From Advenella sp. FME57 (GTDB taxonomy: Bacteria; Pseudomonadota; Gammaproteobacteria; Burkholderiales; Burkholderiaceae_B), in the NCBI RefSeq assembly GCF_014897675.1, contig NZ_JABUXU010000006.1, forward strand, positions 124,001 to 188,000: a DNA stretch of 64,000 bases, in the 5' to 3' direction. Positions 43,411-52,710 of the stretch are shown piece by piece. How positions within the stretch are numbered: the first letter of the stretch is position 1; every line of letters starts with the position of its first letter. Below the pieces are notes generated by a model, which did not search any database, was not told the origin of the DNA, and worked only from the letters and a program-made list of their open reading frames with translations. The position numbers and the translations under genes were made by a program.

Positions 43411-44712
43411 TCAAGCGCTGCGGTTTGTGTTGTCGTCGTTATCGATATTGGTGTTGGTATTCACATTGCCAGCGATGGCCGGCTTGAGTGCTGCCATATC
43501 ATACCCGCTGGGCTCCTGGAATACGCGCAAATCGAACTCGCCGACCACGGCGAAGATATGATCGAACAGATCGGACTGGATACGCTCATACTCTGCCCAG
43601 ACCACGGTTGTCGTAAAGGCATAGATTTCAATGGGGACGCCCGTTGTCGCCGGAGCCATCTGGCGCACCAGCAGGGTCATATTCCGGTGGATATGCGGAT
43701 GATTGCGCAGATAGACTTCCAGATACGCCCGAAAAGTGCCGATATTGGTGAGCCTTCGACCATTCAGCGCGGACGACAGGTCTTCGCTGCGCGACTGATT
43801 GTATTCCTCTACTTCCCGGGATTTGTCCAGAATATATTGAGACAGCAGCCGGCTTTTGGTCAGGCGCTGCATTTGACTTTCGGTTATGAACTTGATGCTG
43901 TTGACATCGATAAGGATGGCACGCTTGATACGACGCCCCCCGGATTCGGACATGGCCCGCCAATTCTTGAAGGAATCGGAAATGAGTGAATACGTGGGGA
44001 CGGTGGTTACCGTATTATCCCAGTTGCGCACCTTGACCGTTGTCAGCCCGATATCAATGACGGCACCATCGGCATTGTATTTGGGCATTTCCAGCCAGTC
44101 TCCGATACTGAGCATATTATTGGCGGACAACTGTATGCCGGCCACCAGGCCCAGTATCGGATCCTTGAAAATGAGCATGAGCACGGCGGTCATGGCGCCC
44201 AGACCGCTGATCAGGATAACCGGGGACTGGCCGATCAGGACCGAGACAATGAAAATCACGCAGGCAATGGATGCAACGATTTTCAGGCTTTGGACGATGC
44301 CCTTGAGCGGAAACTGGACGGCAACCTGTTTGCGAAAGCACCAGTCCAGCACAATGTCCAGGAATGCAAAAAACGCCAGAATGGTGTAGACCAGCATCCA
44401 GATGCGCGAGAACCCAAGCAGGCCTTCATGGACCGAGCTGGGCGGCACCCACAGGCGCGTAAGCAAGCCAAGAGCCAAACCTTGCACCAGCATGGCAGCA
44501 TAGCGAAACAGGGACGAGTGACCGACAAGCTTGATGAAGAGAAAACGGTCGTTTCGCATTCTGCCCCGCAGCATGCGCAACACGCCATAATGCAGGACAC
44601 CATGCAACAGCGCCAGCAAAAGCAGCATGACCCCGAGGGTGACGATTAATGTTGCGAAGGGAGAAAGTTGCAAACCGGCCAGAGCCAGCCAGTCAGAAGG
44701 AGTTTCTTTCAT
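43411..44712 (-). CDS. MscS-family mechanosensitive channel, YbdG-like
   Basis: This 433-residue inner-membrane protein has five or so hydrophobic segments before residue 185, followed by the MscS pore helix and beta domain. The segment GLGAMTAVLMLIFKDPILGLVAGIQLSANNMLSIGDWLEMP is the pore and following strand, and VRNWDNTVTTVPTYSLISDSFKNWRAMSESGGRRIKRAILID identifies the YbdG branch rather than classical MscS. Such channels open under osmotic down-shock. The C-terminal tail after residue 415 is Asn/Asp-rich low-complexity sequence. The gene probably has its own promoter in the 379-base region upstream. Confidence 0.9.
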   Translation of the reverse strand: MKETPSDWLALAGLQLSPFATLIVTLGVMLLLLALLHGVLHYGVLRMLRGRMRNDRFLFIKLVGHSSLFRYAAMLVQGLALGLLTRLWVPPSSVHEGLLGFSRIWMLVYTILAFFAFLDIVLDWCFRKQVAVQFPLKGIVQSLKIVASIACVIFIVSVLIGQSPVILISGLGAMTAVLMLIFKDPILGLVAGIQLSANNMLSIGDWLEMPKYNADGAVIDIGLTTVKVRNWDNTVTTVPTYSLISDSFKNWRAMSESGGRRIKRAILIDVNSIKFITESQMQRLTKSRLLSQYILDKSREVEEYNQSRSEDLSSALNGRRLTNIGTFRAYLEVYLRNHPHIHRNMTLLVRQMAPATTGVPIEIYAFTTTVVWAEYERIQSDLFDHIFAVVGEFDLRVFQEPSGYDMAALKPAIAGNVNTNTNIDNDDNTNRSA

Positions 44713-45091
44713 GAATTACCATCAGAATACTAAGTAGCATCACATAGTAGCAAACTGGCCCACGCTCGTCATCTGTGTAAAGTACGAAGGGGCACGACCA
44801 GACGCTGTAGGACGGCGATCGCGACAAGACCAGCGCGAGGTGCAAGACCTGGCGTTGGGATACTCGCCCCATCACACTTGCCCTCAGTATATATCGCTGA
44901 GCATGGCATGTATATCTGGCATGTGTATCTTGACGCGGTCCACCCGGCTATTCATGACCCGCTGCATATTACTGGTTTTATACTCGTGGCCTGATACGCC
45001 TGACCTGATACGCCTACGACCGATTGATGCGCTTGAATAGACGACTCCTGGCGGTATCTCCATGCAGACGCGGTTTGACCACCCACGCTTC
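44713..45091. other. Intergenic region between mscS-type gene and ftrD
   Basis: These 379 bases contain no recognisable gene. The region should carry the promoter of the channel gene (leftward) and the end of the ftr transcript. No clear terminator hairpin with a T run was found. Confidence 0.4.
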
Positions 45092-46459
45092 TTACCAGAT
45101 CACAAAGAACAATAGCCACGCATAGGTGAACGGCGCCAGACCTGCCACCAATAACAGCATACAGGTGACCCGCTGCCACAGCGACACCTGATGCCGTTGC
45201 AGAATTTTCCAGGCTAGGCGCAATGACCACAGCAGGGAAAGAAATAGCAATGTCAGGCGGGCCGGGCCTGCCCAACCGGTGGCGATACCATCATTACGCA
45301 ACAGGGTGATCGTGGTTGCGGACAATCCCAGGAAGACGCCGACGCCAGCGGCCGGAATCAGCGCCTGTGCAACGGTATCGACTGCGCCGATAAATGTTGC
45401 ACCCACTACTTTCTGTACGCATTGCAGGCTCAGCCACAACGCCCCTGCGGTAACCAGCGCAGTACCAAAAATGAACAGCACAATTGTAAAACCATCGAGC
45501 CAGCTGAAAACATCATTGACTTCCGGATAATGAGTCAGAATGAACCAGGGCGCGTTCTGCTCCAGAGGCCAGAAGACATCACGGTTGACCAGCCACTCGG
45601 CCATGGCCTGTTTCAGGCTGACAAACCAGGGGCTGGCGCTCCACAGGAACGCGCCCACGGCAATGCCCATCAGCCCCCAAACGATCAGGGCCGTCTGCCA
45701 GCCGCCGGTTTGCGCCACGTCAACGATTTCTTCCTCGGGTGAGCGGGCGGTAAGCGCAATCGCACCACGATAATCGGCGCAACGTCCGCACATATGGCAG
45801 TCGGCAGCCCCCTTCATGTGCCGCAAGGGCACCAGCGGCGCGCAATTGATTCTCTCGATGCGGCGAACCGGATGGCGCCAGGCATCTTCACTGACCTTGT
45901 AATGCCAGGGCGCCAGTTTGGCCAATAGCTGGAACACCCCGTTGACCGGACACAAATACTTGCACCAGACGCGTTTATTACGGCCGTACAAGTAACCGAC
46001 CACCATGGCCGCTGCAGTCGAGCCGCCCAGCACAGCCAGCACCGCCCAGGGATATTGGTATACGCTAACCAGTTGGCCGTAAATCGTTGTCAGGGCAAAG
46101 GCAACAAATGGCCAGCCACCCCAGCGCATCCATTTGGGAATGGCACGACCCCGACCATGTTCGCTGGCCCACTCGCTGAGCATGCCTTCAGGACAGAACC
46201 ACCCACACCATGCCCGTCCCATCAGGGGCATGGAGACGAGCACAAAGGGCCACCAGATACCCCAGAAGGCAAACTGGGCAAAAATGGTCAGATTGGAAAA
46301 AATGTGCGCAGAATTGCCCGGCAGGGGGAGCGCAGCGGGAACAAGGATGAGAAAAAAATAAACACCGACCACGCACCACTGCATATTGCGAAGCAGTTTT
46401 TTGTGGTCCCGCAAAAATGACGAAAGCCGATAGGCGAATGATTGAAATATGGCGCTCAT
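45092..46459 (-). CDS. ftrD: Ferrous iron system protein FtrD (polyferredoxin-like membrane protein)
   Basis: This 455-residue membrane protein of the NapH/NosR-type 4Fe-4S family is thought to handle electrons for the FtrABC ferrous iron uptake system. Several hydrophobic helices are separated by the cysteine motifs CGWFCPEGMLSEW (near 100), CKYLCPVNGVFQLL (near 168) and the ferredoxin-like stretch INCAPLVPLRHMKGAADCHMCGRC (near 205-230). Expected family cysteines are present, although the last cluster is less regular than in bacterial ferredoxins. It is the fourth gene of ftrABCD, 121 bases after ftrC. Confidence 0.87.
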   Translation of the reverse strand: MSAIFQSFAYRLSSFLRDHKKLLRNMQWCVVGVYFFLILVPAALPLPGNSAHIFSNLTIFAQFAFWGIWWPFVLVSMPLMGRAWCGWFCPEGMLSEWASEHGRGRAIPKWMRWGGWPFVAFALTTIYGQLVSVYQYPWAVLAVLGGSTAAAMVVGYLYGRNKRVWCKYLCPVNGVFQLLAKLAPWHYKVSEDAWRHPVRRIERINCAPLVPLRHMKGAADCHMCGRCADYRGAIALTARSPEEEIVDVAQTGGWQTALIVWGLMGIAVGAFLWSASPWFVSLKQAMAEWLVNRDVFWPLEQNAPWFILTHYPEVNDVFSWLDGFTIVLFIFGTALVTAGALWLSLQCVQKVVGATFIGAVDTVAQALIPAAGVGVFLGLSATTITLLRNDGIATGWAGPARLTLLFLSLLWSLRLAWKILQRHQVSLWQRVTCMLLLVAGLAPFTYAWLLFFVIW

Positions 46460-46580
46460 GGAGCAAACCTTTGAAGAGCGAATCCACTATTGTGGACAAG
46501 ACAGGAACGGCTAGATGCCATGGTCCGCCGTCACAGGACAGCTGAATTTTCCCAGCATGCACAGCCTGAGGCGACACACG

Positions 46581-47426
46581 TCAGCCATGCGTAGCAACCA
46601 TCAGTCGCGTCGCTGCAGGCCGCGACCAACGATGCAACAGCCCAATTGCAAGCCAGTACAGGGCAAAAACAATCACATGCATCAGCGATGGCATTGCCCG
46701 GTAGCCGGCGAAATCGGCCAGGACTTTGCCAATGCCGCTGCTGTCATCGAGTACTGCACCGGTATCCCACACAGGATCCACCCACGTCGGGATGGCTTCA
46801 AGCGAGACCAGGTGATCAATTCCGTTCATCAGGAGTGAGCCGGCCAGCAGCAGCAACAAAATTTCGGTGATTTGAAAGAAGCGACGCCAAGTAATGACTT
46901 TGCCCCCCAACTGCAAAATATAGAACGTAAGCAGCGCCAGCAGAAAACCACCGACACCCGCAGCGGCGAGCATCCATGCCTGATTCTGTTGCGCGCCGGC
47001 CAGTATCGTGCCCCACAGGAAAACCACGGTCTCGCTGCCTTCTCGCGCCACGGCAATCATGACCAGAACCAACAGACCCCACCAGTTGTTACGCTGGAGA
47101 TTGGCCGAAGCGCCACTGACCAATTCGCTTTTGAGCGTGGGACCATTTTTTTTCATCCACATGACCATCTGCACCACCAGCCCGCAAGCGACCAGCGCCA
47201 TGATTGCCTGGAACCACTCCTGACCTGTATCGGACAGCCAGGTGGACACGCCCATGAACACCAGCGCCAGCGCGACCGCCAGCAACAGTCCCGCAGCCAC
47301 CCCACCCCAGAGCCATGGCATACCACGCCGTCCTTCCGGAGAGGCTCGCAACCACGTGTACAGAATACCCACCACCAGCAGGGCTTCAACGCTTTCACGC
47401 CAGACAATAAATGCCACTTGATCCAA
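46581..47426 (-). CDS. ftrC: Iron permease FtrC (FTR1 family)
   Basis: This 281-residue permease has seven predicted membrane helices. The two iron-binding REXXE motifs are present, RESVE near residue 10 (VAFIVWRESVEALLVVG) and REGSE near 130 (AVAREGSETVVFLWG), as in yeast Ftr1 and bacterial EfeU/FtrC. It carries iron across the inner membrane after FtrA and FtrB have bound and oxidised or handed on the ion. It is the third gene of ftrABCD, 27 bases downstream of ftrB. Confidence 0.93.
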   Translation of the reverse strand: MDQVAFIVWRESVEALLVVGILYTWLRASPEGRRGMPWLWGGVAAGLLLAVALALVFMGVSTWLSDTGQEWFQAIMALVACGLVVQMVMWMKKNGPTLKSELVSGASANLQRNNWWGLLVLVMIAVAREGSETVVFLWGTILAGAQQNQAWMLAAAGVGGFLLALLTFYILQLGGKVITWRRFFQITEILLLLLAGSLLMNGIDHLVSLEAIPTWVDPVWDTGAVLDDSSGIGKVLADFAGYRAMPSLMHVIVFALYWLAIGLLHRWSRPAATRLMVATHG

Positions 47427-47453
47427 TTGGATTCCTTTTGAGTGAATGTCGAA

Positions 47454-47816
47454 CTATTGGGCAGGCTTGACCACCAACGTACCTTTTACAGATTGATGGA
47501 AGTCATCAAAAAATGGATATTCGCCGGGCTTGGAAATTTTGAAAACCAGAAATGAGGACAGGCCTGGCCCCAGCACTTTTTCCTTACGCAACGGCAGGCT
47601 CTCGAACTCAACCGGCACCTTGCTTTCATTGATGAGATTGATCTTGAAGCGACCGGCGGGTACTTCAAGCCGCTGCGGCTCGAACGTGCCACCTTCCTTG
47701 AACGTGAGGGTAAAGGTTGGCGTCTCGGCCCAGGCGCTTGCCGCCAGCAACGCCTGGGCCAGAGTCAGGGAAAGCGCCAGACCGGCAACAGCCAGAGCGC
47801 GTTTGACCATGATCAA
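47454..47816 (-). CDS. ftrB: Periplasmic cupredoxin-like protein FtrB
   Basis: This is a 120-residue secreted protein with a signal peptide ending near ASAWAE and a single cupredoxin-like domain. FTLTFKEGGTFEPQRLEVPAGRFKINLINESKVPVEFES and the closing GEYPFFDDFHQSVKGTLVV are typical of the FtrB/EfeO-type cupredoxin fold. The usual type 1 copper ligands (Cys-X-His) are not evident. In Bordetella FtrB is thought to oxidise Fe(II) for the FtrC permease. The start codon overlaps the ftrA stop by four bases, implying translational coupling. Confidence 0.87.
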   Translation of the reverse strand: MIMVKRALAVAGLALSLTLAQALLAASAWAETPTFTLTFKEGGTFEPQRLEVPAGRFKINLINESKVPVEFESLPLRKEKVLGPGLSSFLVFKISKPGEYPFFDDFHQSVKGTLVVKPAQ

Positions 47817-48352
47817 TATCCGCCTTTTTTGCCTGTACCGGCATACGTGAAGTCGTACTCGACTTCAAATGGCTTCCAGAACGCTTCGACGCCGGTTTCC
47901 TTGTCGGTATGATGACCGAAGTGGGTCATTTTTCCGGACTCGGGTGAGCCAATAATGAACGTAAGCTTGTACTTTCCGGGACCTTGCAGCTTCACATTGT
48001 CGCCATAGTGCGCGCCATCGTTGGCCACCATGGGCATCAGCGGGCCTTCCTGAACCTTGCCGCCTTCTTTTTCCAGCTTGTATTTGATGTCCAGGTAGGG
48101 CATCCATGCACCTTCTTCGAACCCGTTCTTGTTGTCAGCCGTTGCGTGAATATCTGCCTCAAGGTGAATATCGGAATCCTTGGCCTCGCGCATCATGCCT
48201 GCCGGTTCCATAGTGATGGGCTGCAGGTAGACGGCAGCGATTTCCATGCCGTTTTTCATATGGGGTTTGCCGATAGGATACTCGGCAGCCTGCGCAGACA
48301 GCGACAGAGCCAGCGCCATGCCGGCACTGATCAGGGCGATTTTCTTGATCAT
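47813..48352 (-). CDS. ftrA: Periplasmic iron-binding protein FtrA (P19 family)
   Basis: This 179-residue protein of the P19/FtrA/Tp34 family is a periplasmic dimer that binds copper and iron. The signal peptide (MIKKIALISAGMALALSLSA) is followed by the family core: YPIGKPHMKNGMEIAAVYLQPITMEP, MMREAKDSDIHLEADIHATADN and MTHFGHHTDKETGVEAFWKPFEVEYDFTY. These contain the conserved Met, Glu and His ligands. It is the first gene of ftrABCD. A palindrome resembling a Fur box lies 35-49 bases upstream of the start, consistent with iron repression. Confidence 0.93.
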   Translation of the reverse strand: MIKKIALISAGMALALSLSAQAAEYPIGKPHMKNGMEIAAVYLQPITMEPAGMMREAKDSDIHLEADIHATADNKNGFEEGAWMPYLDIKYKLEKEGGKVQEGPLMPMVANDGAHYGDNVKLQGPGKYKLTFIIGSPESGKMTHFGHHTDKETGVEAFWKPFEVEYDFTYAGTGKKGGY

Positions 48353-48669
48353 ACTTGAATGTCCACCAATGAGATAATTAGGTAAATGAGAATATTTCTC
48401 GTTTATATTAATATATATTGGCTGACAGTCGCCTTAACGAATATCAAAAAGCACGGGACATGTGCTGGTCTTGCGTCACCGATCTCAGAAAAATTGCCCA
48501 GGACCCAATGGCACGGGTAGCCCGGATGTCGGGAAGGGTCAGAACAGCAGATATCGCAGCCCGCGCCAACGAGCAGGGTCAGGCCGTCTGCCATGAGGCA
48601 GGACAACCGCTGTGCCCTTCGGCAATCGGAGCGAACGCCAACGCCATCCACGTCATGCCCGGCGTCAAC
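48353..48669. other. Intergenic region between ftrA and phnP
   Basis: These 317 bases include the ftrA promoter region (48353-48430, AT-rich, with the Fur-box-like palindrome). From about 48430 to 48669 an open frame of up to 85 codons exists on the plus strand and another on the minus strand. Neither has a family match or a clear start signal. Confidence 0.4.
48387..48401. promoter_or_regulatory. Fur-box-like palindrome upstream of ftrA
   Basis: TGAGAATATTTCTCG is a 7-1-7 near-palindrome that agrees with the Fur pattern TGATAATnATTATCA at about ten of fourteen positions. It sits in an AT-rich promoter region 35-49 bases upstream of the ftrA ATG. Fur repression would fit the iron function of the operon. 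Confidence 0.45.
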
Positions 48670-49428
48670 TTATAGCTGGATCTGGTCACCATCAAAGGCC
48701 TGGCGCACATCCCCGGGGAGTGCCTCGGGATGAGCCATCAGGTACCGGTCCAGGTCATGACCGGCGTGGGTCAGCCAGGTGGTCCCGGCGCCAATGGCGG
48801 CATGAATAGCCAGCGCCTGATTCAGATCGTTGTGATTACGTCCGGGTTCCGGTCGGGGCGGATAAGAGCAATCGAGCACACAATGAGCTGGACGTTCGGC
48901 GCGCAAAAAGCGCTCTACCTGTTCGGGCAGGCCTTGCGTATCGGTCAGGTAGGCCAGGCTGCCGCCCTGATCGGGCCGGATAAGATAGCCGTAGGTCGGA
49001 CGGGAATGCTGCAACGGCAAAGCGGTGATGCTGAAACCGGCAAACGGCCGCTCTTCAAACGCCTGAAACGGTTCAGAAAAATCCAGAATACCTGGGTGCT
49101 TATACAGGTCTGCAAACCCGGCTTCATCCGCAGGACCATACACGGCAATGCGCAAGTTGACGCCCCAGCGCAGGTGCAGCAGGCCTTGGGCATGATCGGC
49201 ATGATAGTGCGTCTGGAAGATGCCCTGCAGCGTGCCGGGTGCAAAGCGGGTAGTCAAATCCGTCAGGCCACTGTCGATGAGCCATTGCCCGTCATTGGCC
49301 TGCAGCAACGCACTGCAGGGCAGACGCACGTGGCGAGCATCACTGCGCGCCCGCGCGCAGGCCACGCAATCGCAGTTGTAAACAGGCATCTGCGCCGAAT
49401 TGCCGGTGCCCAGGAAAGTCAATTTCAT
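48670..49428 (-). CDS. phnP: Phosphoribosyl cyclic phosphate phosphodiesterase PhnP
   Basis: PhnP opens the 5-phosphoribosyl 1,2-cyclic phosphate formed after C-P bond cleavage, yielding ribose 1,5-bisphosphate. The 252-residue metallo-beta-lactamase-fold protein has the metal motif QTHYHADHAQG near residue 75 and further ligands in LDCSYPP and WLTHAGHD. A zinc-finger-like cysteine set at CDCVACARARS near the N-terminus (about 19-29) is typical of PhnP. It overlaps phnN by four bases and ends the phn operon. Confidence 0.93.
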   Translation of the reverse strand: MKLTFLGTGNSAQMPVYNCDCVACARARSDARHVRLPCSALLQANDGQWLIDSGLTDLTTRFAPGTLQGIFQTHYHADHAQGLLHLRWGVNLRIAVYGPADEAGFADLYKHPGILDFSEPFQAFEERPFAGFSITALPLQHSRPTYGYLIRPDQGGSLAYLTDTQGLPEQVERFLRAERPAHCVLDCSYPPRPEPGRNHNDLNQALAIHAAIGAGTTWLTHAGHDLDRYLMAHPEALPGDVRQAFDGDQIQL

Positions 49429-50009
49429 TGCCGCTCCAGTATCGTGGCCTGTTCGATGGTATGCAATAACTGCGTCACGGCGCTGTCCAGATCGCCGGAG
49501 TTATCAAGCACCACTAACCGCGCGCCCTGTTCCCGCAGACCGTCCATGAATGCGGTATCGAGCGCGGTATTGCGCGCCAGCCGCTGGGTAATCTCCTGGC
49601 GGCTTTCACGACCGCGCTGCAGCAGGCGTTGCAGCAGCAATGGCGGATCCACCTGCACCAACACCACCAGCACAGATTCGTAGCGTTGTACTGCAGACTC
49701 GCAATAGGCACGGGAACCGTTGACCAATACGGTATGTCCCTGCGCAAGTAGGTTATCGAGCGCTATCGGGATACCATAAGCCAGGCCGTTGGCGCGCCAG
49801 CTCAAGGCGAACTCGCCTCGCGCCTGCATCGCAGCGAAGGCTTCGGACGACAGGGAGAATGCGTCTTCTCCCTCGGATTCAGCCGAGCGGGTTATATAGC
49901 GTTTCATCACTCGCAACTGCGATCCTGCGCGGCTGGCGGCCAGTTGCAGCAGACTGTCTTTGCCCGACCCGGAAGGCCCCATCACGTAAACCAGCTGACC
50001 CGACATCAA
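49425..50009 (-). CDS. phnN: Ribose 1,5-bisphosphate phosphokinase PhnN
   Basis: PhnN phosphorylates ribose 1,5-bisphosphate to PRPP, closing the C-P lyase route. The 194-residue P-loop kinase has Walker A GPSGSGKDSLL at about 12-22 and the guanylate-kinase-like layout (RYITRSAESEGEDAFSLSSEAFAAM, then FALSWRANGLAYGIP). It overlaps phnM and phnP by four bases each. Confidence 0.93.
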   Translation of the reverse strand: MMSGQLVYVMGPSGSGKDSLLQLAASRAGSQLRVMKRYITRSAESEGEDAFSLSSEAFAAMQARGEFALSWRANGLAYGIPIALDNLLAQGHTVLVNGSRAYCESAVQRYESVLVVLVQVDPPLLLQRLLQRGRESRQEITQRLARNTALDTAFMDGLREQGARLVVLDNSGDLDSAVTQLLHTIEQATILERQ

Positions 50010-51151
50010 AATACCCGTTGACCTTCGCGCAGCACCTGCTGCACCACAAATTGCCTGCCCGTATCCTTGACCTGCACCAGATCGGCACGAAGTCCCGGGC
50101 TGATCTGGCCACGGTCCGGCAAATTGGCGGACCGGGCCGGCGCCAGGCTGACCATATTGACTGCTTGCGGCAGGCTGATCCCCAGGTCTGACTGGCTCAG
50201 GATACGCACCGACTGCAACATGCTTGCCGGGTAATAATCGCTGGACAGAATATCCAGTACGCCTTTGCGCGCCAGATCGGTTGCTGCGATGTTACCGGAG
50301 TGAGAACCGCCGCGCACCACGTTGGGTGCGCCCATCAGCACTTTCAGGCCCAGTTGGTGGCTGAGCGCAGCCGCTTCATGAGTCGTGGGAAATTCGGCGA
50401 TGGTCATGCCAAAACCGGCTGATTCGTGCACGTGCTCGCTGGTGGCGTCATCATGGCTGGCAAGCGACAGCCCGCGCTCGCGGCAGATATCCACGATACG
50501 ACGGCGATAGCGCTCGCTGTAGCGATCGGCATTCTGTTTTTGCAGCACGATAAAGGCATCCATGTCGGCATCGTTCAGATGATACTTGCCCTGATAGTAT
50601 TCGCGGTATTTTTCGTACTTGACGAACTGACGCTGACCAGGCGTATGATCCATGATCGACACCAGATGCACCAGTTCATTGCCCACCAGGTCTTCGAAGA
50701 TACCCAGGGTTTTTTCATGACTGACCTCACAACGCAGATGCAGCCGGTGTTCGGCTCGCGTGTGTCCCTGATCGGCAGCATGGGAAATGGCTTGCACCAT
50801 TTTGGGCAATTGCAAAAGGCGTTGCCCTTTGGGGTTCACATCCCCAATAGAGAGCGCATCAAATACCGTCGTGATAGCCGCGCCGATGATTTGTGCGTCG
50901 TGCGCCAGTACCGCATTCTCCGACGGCCAGTCTACGCCGGGACGCGGGTTCATGTATTTTTCAAGGTTGTCGGTATGCAGCTCGATCAGCCCCGGAATAA
51001 CAAAATCGCCCTGCCAGTCTTCGGCGGCAGGCAGACTGCTTCCGCCTTCGCTTACATCGTAGATCTGTCCGTCACGCAGGGACACGGTACCCCTGATAAC
51101 CTCGCTGGCGGTAACGATCTTTGCATTTGTGATCACTCTTTCACGCAACAT
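50006..51151 (-). CDS. phnM: Triphosphate diphosphatase PhnM
   Basis: PhnM removes pyrophosphate from ribose 1-phosphonate 5-triphosphate in the C-P lyase pathway. The 381-residue amidohydrolase-superfamily protein shows [26 protein letters not shown] near residue 55. The later histidines and acidic residues are in [26 protein letters not shown] and the [10 protein letters not shown] block near 305. The start overlaps the phnL stop by 11 bases. Confidence 0.93.
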   Translation of the reverse strand: MLRERVITNAKIVTASEVIRGTVSLRDGQIYDVSEGGSSLPAAEDWQGDFVIPGLIELHTDNLEKYMNPRPGVDWPSENAVLAHDAQIIGAAITTVFDALSIGDVNPKGQRLLQLPKMVQAISHAADQGHTRAEHRLHLRCEVSHEKTLGIFEDLVGNELVHLVSIMDHTPGQRQFVKYEKYREYYQGKYHLNDADMDAFIVLQKQNADRYSERYRRRIVDICRERGLSLASHDDATSEHVHESAGFGMTIAEFPTTHEAAALSHQLGLKVLMGAPNVVRGGSHSGNIAATDLARKGVLDILSSDYYPASMLQSVRILSQSDLGISLPQAVNMVSLAPARSANLPDRGQISPGLRADLVQVKDTGRQFVVQQVLREGQRVF

Positions 51152-51845
51152 GTTTCATCTCCCGGGTCGCGATATCCAGGCTGCGATCTGCCACTGCCTC
51201 GCGCGCCGCCTTGTCATGAAAAATGCCGATCAGGGCCGAGCCGGCTGCCCTGGCCTCGCCAATCATTTCCAGCACCACCTGACGATTTGCCTCATCCAGC
51301 GATGCCGTCGGTTCATCCAGCAGCATCAATGGCCAGTTGACCATGAACCCCCGAGCGATATTCACGCGCTGCTGTTCGCCGCCAGAAAAGGTATTGGGCG
51401 CGAGCGACCAGAGCCTTTGCGGGATGTTAAGGCGCGTCAACAGGTCGGCGGCGCGCGCACTGGCCTGTTCCGCACTCCAGCCGCGCAGCAGCGCCGGTTC
51501 ACTGACCACATCCAGGCAGTTGACGCGCGGAATAACGCGCAGGAACTGGCTAACGTAGCCCATTGTCTCCCGGCGTACCTGCATGATCTGGCGCGGCGCC
51601 GTGCCGACCAGTTCGGTCATGCTGTCGCGGTGCAGCACGCGGATGGAGCCTGCGCCCGGCAGATAGTTTCCATATAGCGTACGCAGCAGCGTTGATTTTC
51701 CGGCACCCGACTGGCCGTGCAGCACCACGCACTCGCCGGCGTTGACTGAAAAGCTGATGTCGTCGAGCACATGCAATTGCACACCCTGCTGTTGATGCAG
51801 TGTGAAAGTCTTGGACAGATTATTTACTTCCAGAACGGTATTCAT
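51141..51845 (-). CDS. phnL: C-P lyase ABC-type protein PhnL
   Basis: PhnL is the second ABC-type ATPase of the C-P lyase set and is needed with PhnI, G and H for ribose transfer to phosphonates; it is not a transport subunit. The 234 residues carry Walker [19 protein letters not shown] near 44, the signature [16 protein letters not shown] near 150 and Walker [15 protein letters not shown] near 170. The gap to phnK is 34 bases. Confidence 0.93.
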   Translation of the reverse strand: MNTVLEVNNLSKTFTLHQQQGVQLHVLDDISFSVNAGECVVLHGQSGAGKSTLLRTLYGNYLPGAGSIRVLHRDSMTELVGTAPRQIMQVRRETMGYVSQFLRVIPRVNCLDVVSEPALLRGWSAEQASARAADLLTRLNIPQRLWSLAPNTFSGGEQQRVNIARGFMVNWPLMLLDEPTASLDEANRQVVLEMIGEARAAGSALIGIFHDKAAREAVADRSLDIATREMKHVA

Positions 51846-51879
51846 TGTTTCTCCGAATGCGTTGATTGCAACTGTACTA

Positions 51880-52710
51880 TCACGGTTGCAATACGGATGA
51901 GACCAGCAGTTGCGTGTACGGATGCTGTGGGTCGTCCAGTATCTGATCGGTCAGCCCGCTTTCGACCACGCGCGAGCGCCGCATCACCATCAGGCGGTCA
52001 GCAAGCAGCCGAGCCACTGCCAGATCATGGGTCACAATCACGACGGCAAGACCCAGGTCGCGCACCAGGGCACGCAGCATATCCAGCAAGCGTGCCTGCA
52101 CCGAGACATCCAGCCCGCCAGTCGGCTCGTCCATGAACACCAGCCGTGGATGTGAGACCAGATTGCGGGCGATCTGCAGCCGTTGCTGCATGCCGCCGGA
52201 AAAAGTGCGCGGCAGATCGTCAATGCGCGACTCGTCAATTTCCACCTGACGCAACCAGCGCTCCGATTCGCCGCGCAGCACACCATAATTGCGTACGCCT
52301 TGCGCCATCAGGCGCTCGCCGATGTTGGCGCCGGCCGACACTGTCATGCGCAGCCCATCGCGCGGGTTCTGTTCTACAAATCCCCACTCGGTGCGCAGCA
52401 AGGTGCGCCGTTGTGCCTCCGAGGACGCGTACAGATCCGTCACCGCGCCATCGGTCTGCCGATAGTGAATTGTCCCGGCATCGGGCTGGCTGCGGCCTGA
52501 AAGCACATTGAGCAGGGTAGACTTGCCAGATCCCGACTCGCCGACGATGCCCAGCACTTCGCCGGGATACAAATCGAAGCTGACCGCCTGGCATCCCTTG
52601 TCCGGGCCAAACAAAAGGCCAATGTCCGATACCTGAAAAAGCGGTTCGCCGGCCAGTTCGTCCAGTACCGCACGACCCGCCTGATTGTTGATTGCCTGCA
52701 ATGCACTCAT
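51880..52710 (-). CDS. phnK: C-P lyase ABC-type protein PhnK
   Basis: PhnK is an ATPase that binds the PhnGHIJ core complex near PhnJ. The 276-residue protein has Walker [18 protein letters not shown] near 56, the signature [16 protein letters not shown] near 167 and Walker [19 protein letters not shown] near 188. The pattern [30 protein letters not shown] is specific for the family. It overlaps the end of phnJ by four bases. Confidence 0.93.
   Translation of the reverse strand: MSALQAINNQAGRAVLDELAGEPLFQVSDIGLLFGPDKGCQAVSFDLYPGEVLGIVGESGSGKSTLLNVLSGRSQPDAGTIHYRQTDGAVTDLYASSEAQRRTLLRTEWGFVEQNPRDGLRMTVSAGANIGERLMAQGVRNYGVLRGESERWLRQVEIDESRIDDLPRTFSGGMQQRLQIARNLVSHPRLVFMDEPTGGLDVSVQARLLDMLRALVRDLGLAVVIVTHDLAVARLLADRLMVMRRSRVVESGLTDQILDDPQHPYTQLLVSSVLQP

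Noticed and set aside
48418-48675. Small frame of 85 codons between ftrA and phnP
   Set aside because: It starts at a TTG without a ribosome-binding site, shows no family resemblance, and a competing frame exists on the other strand.
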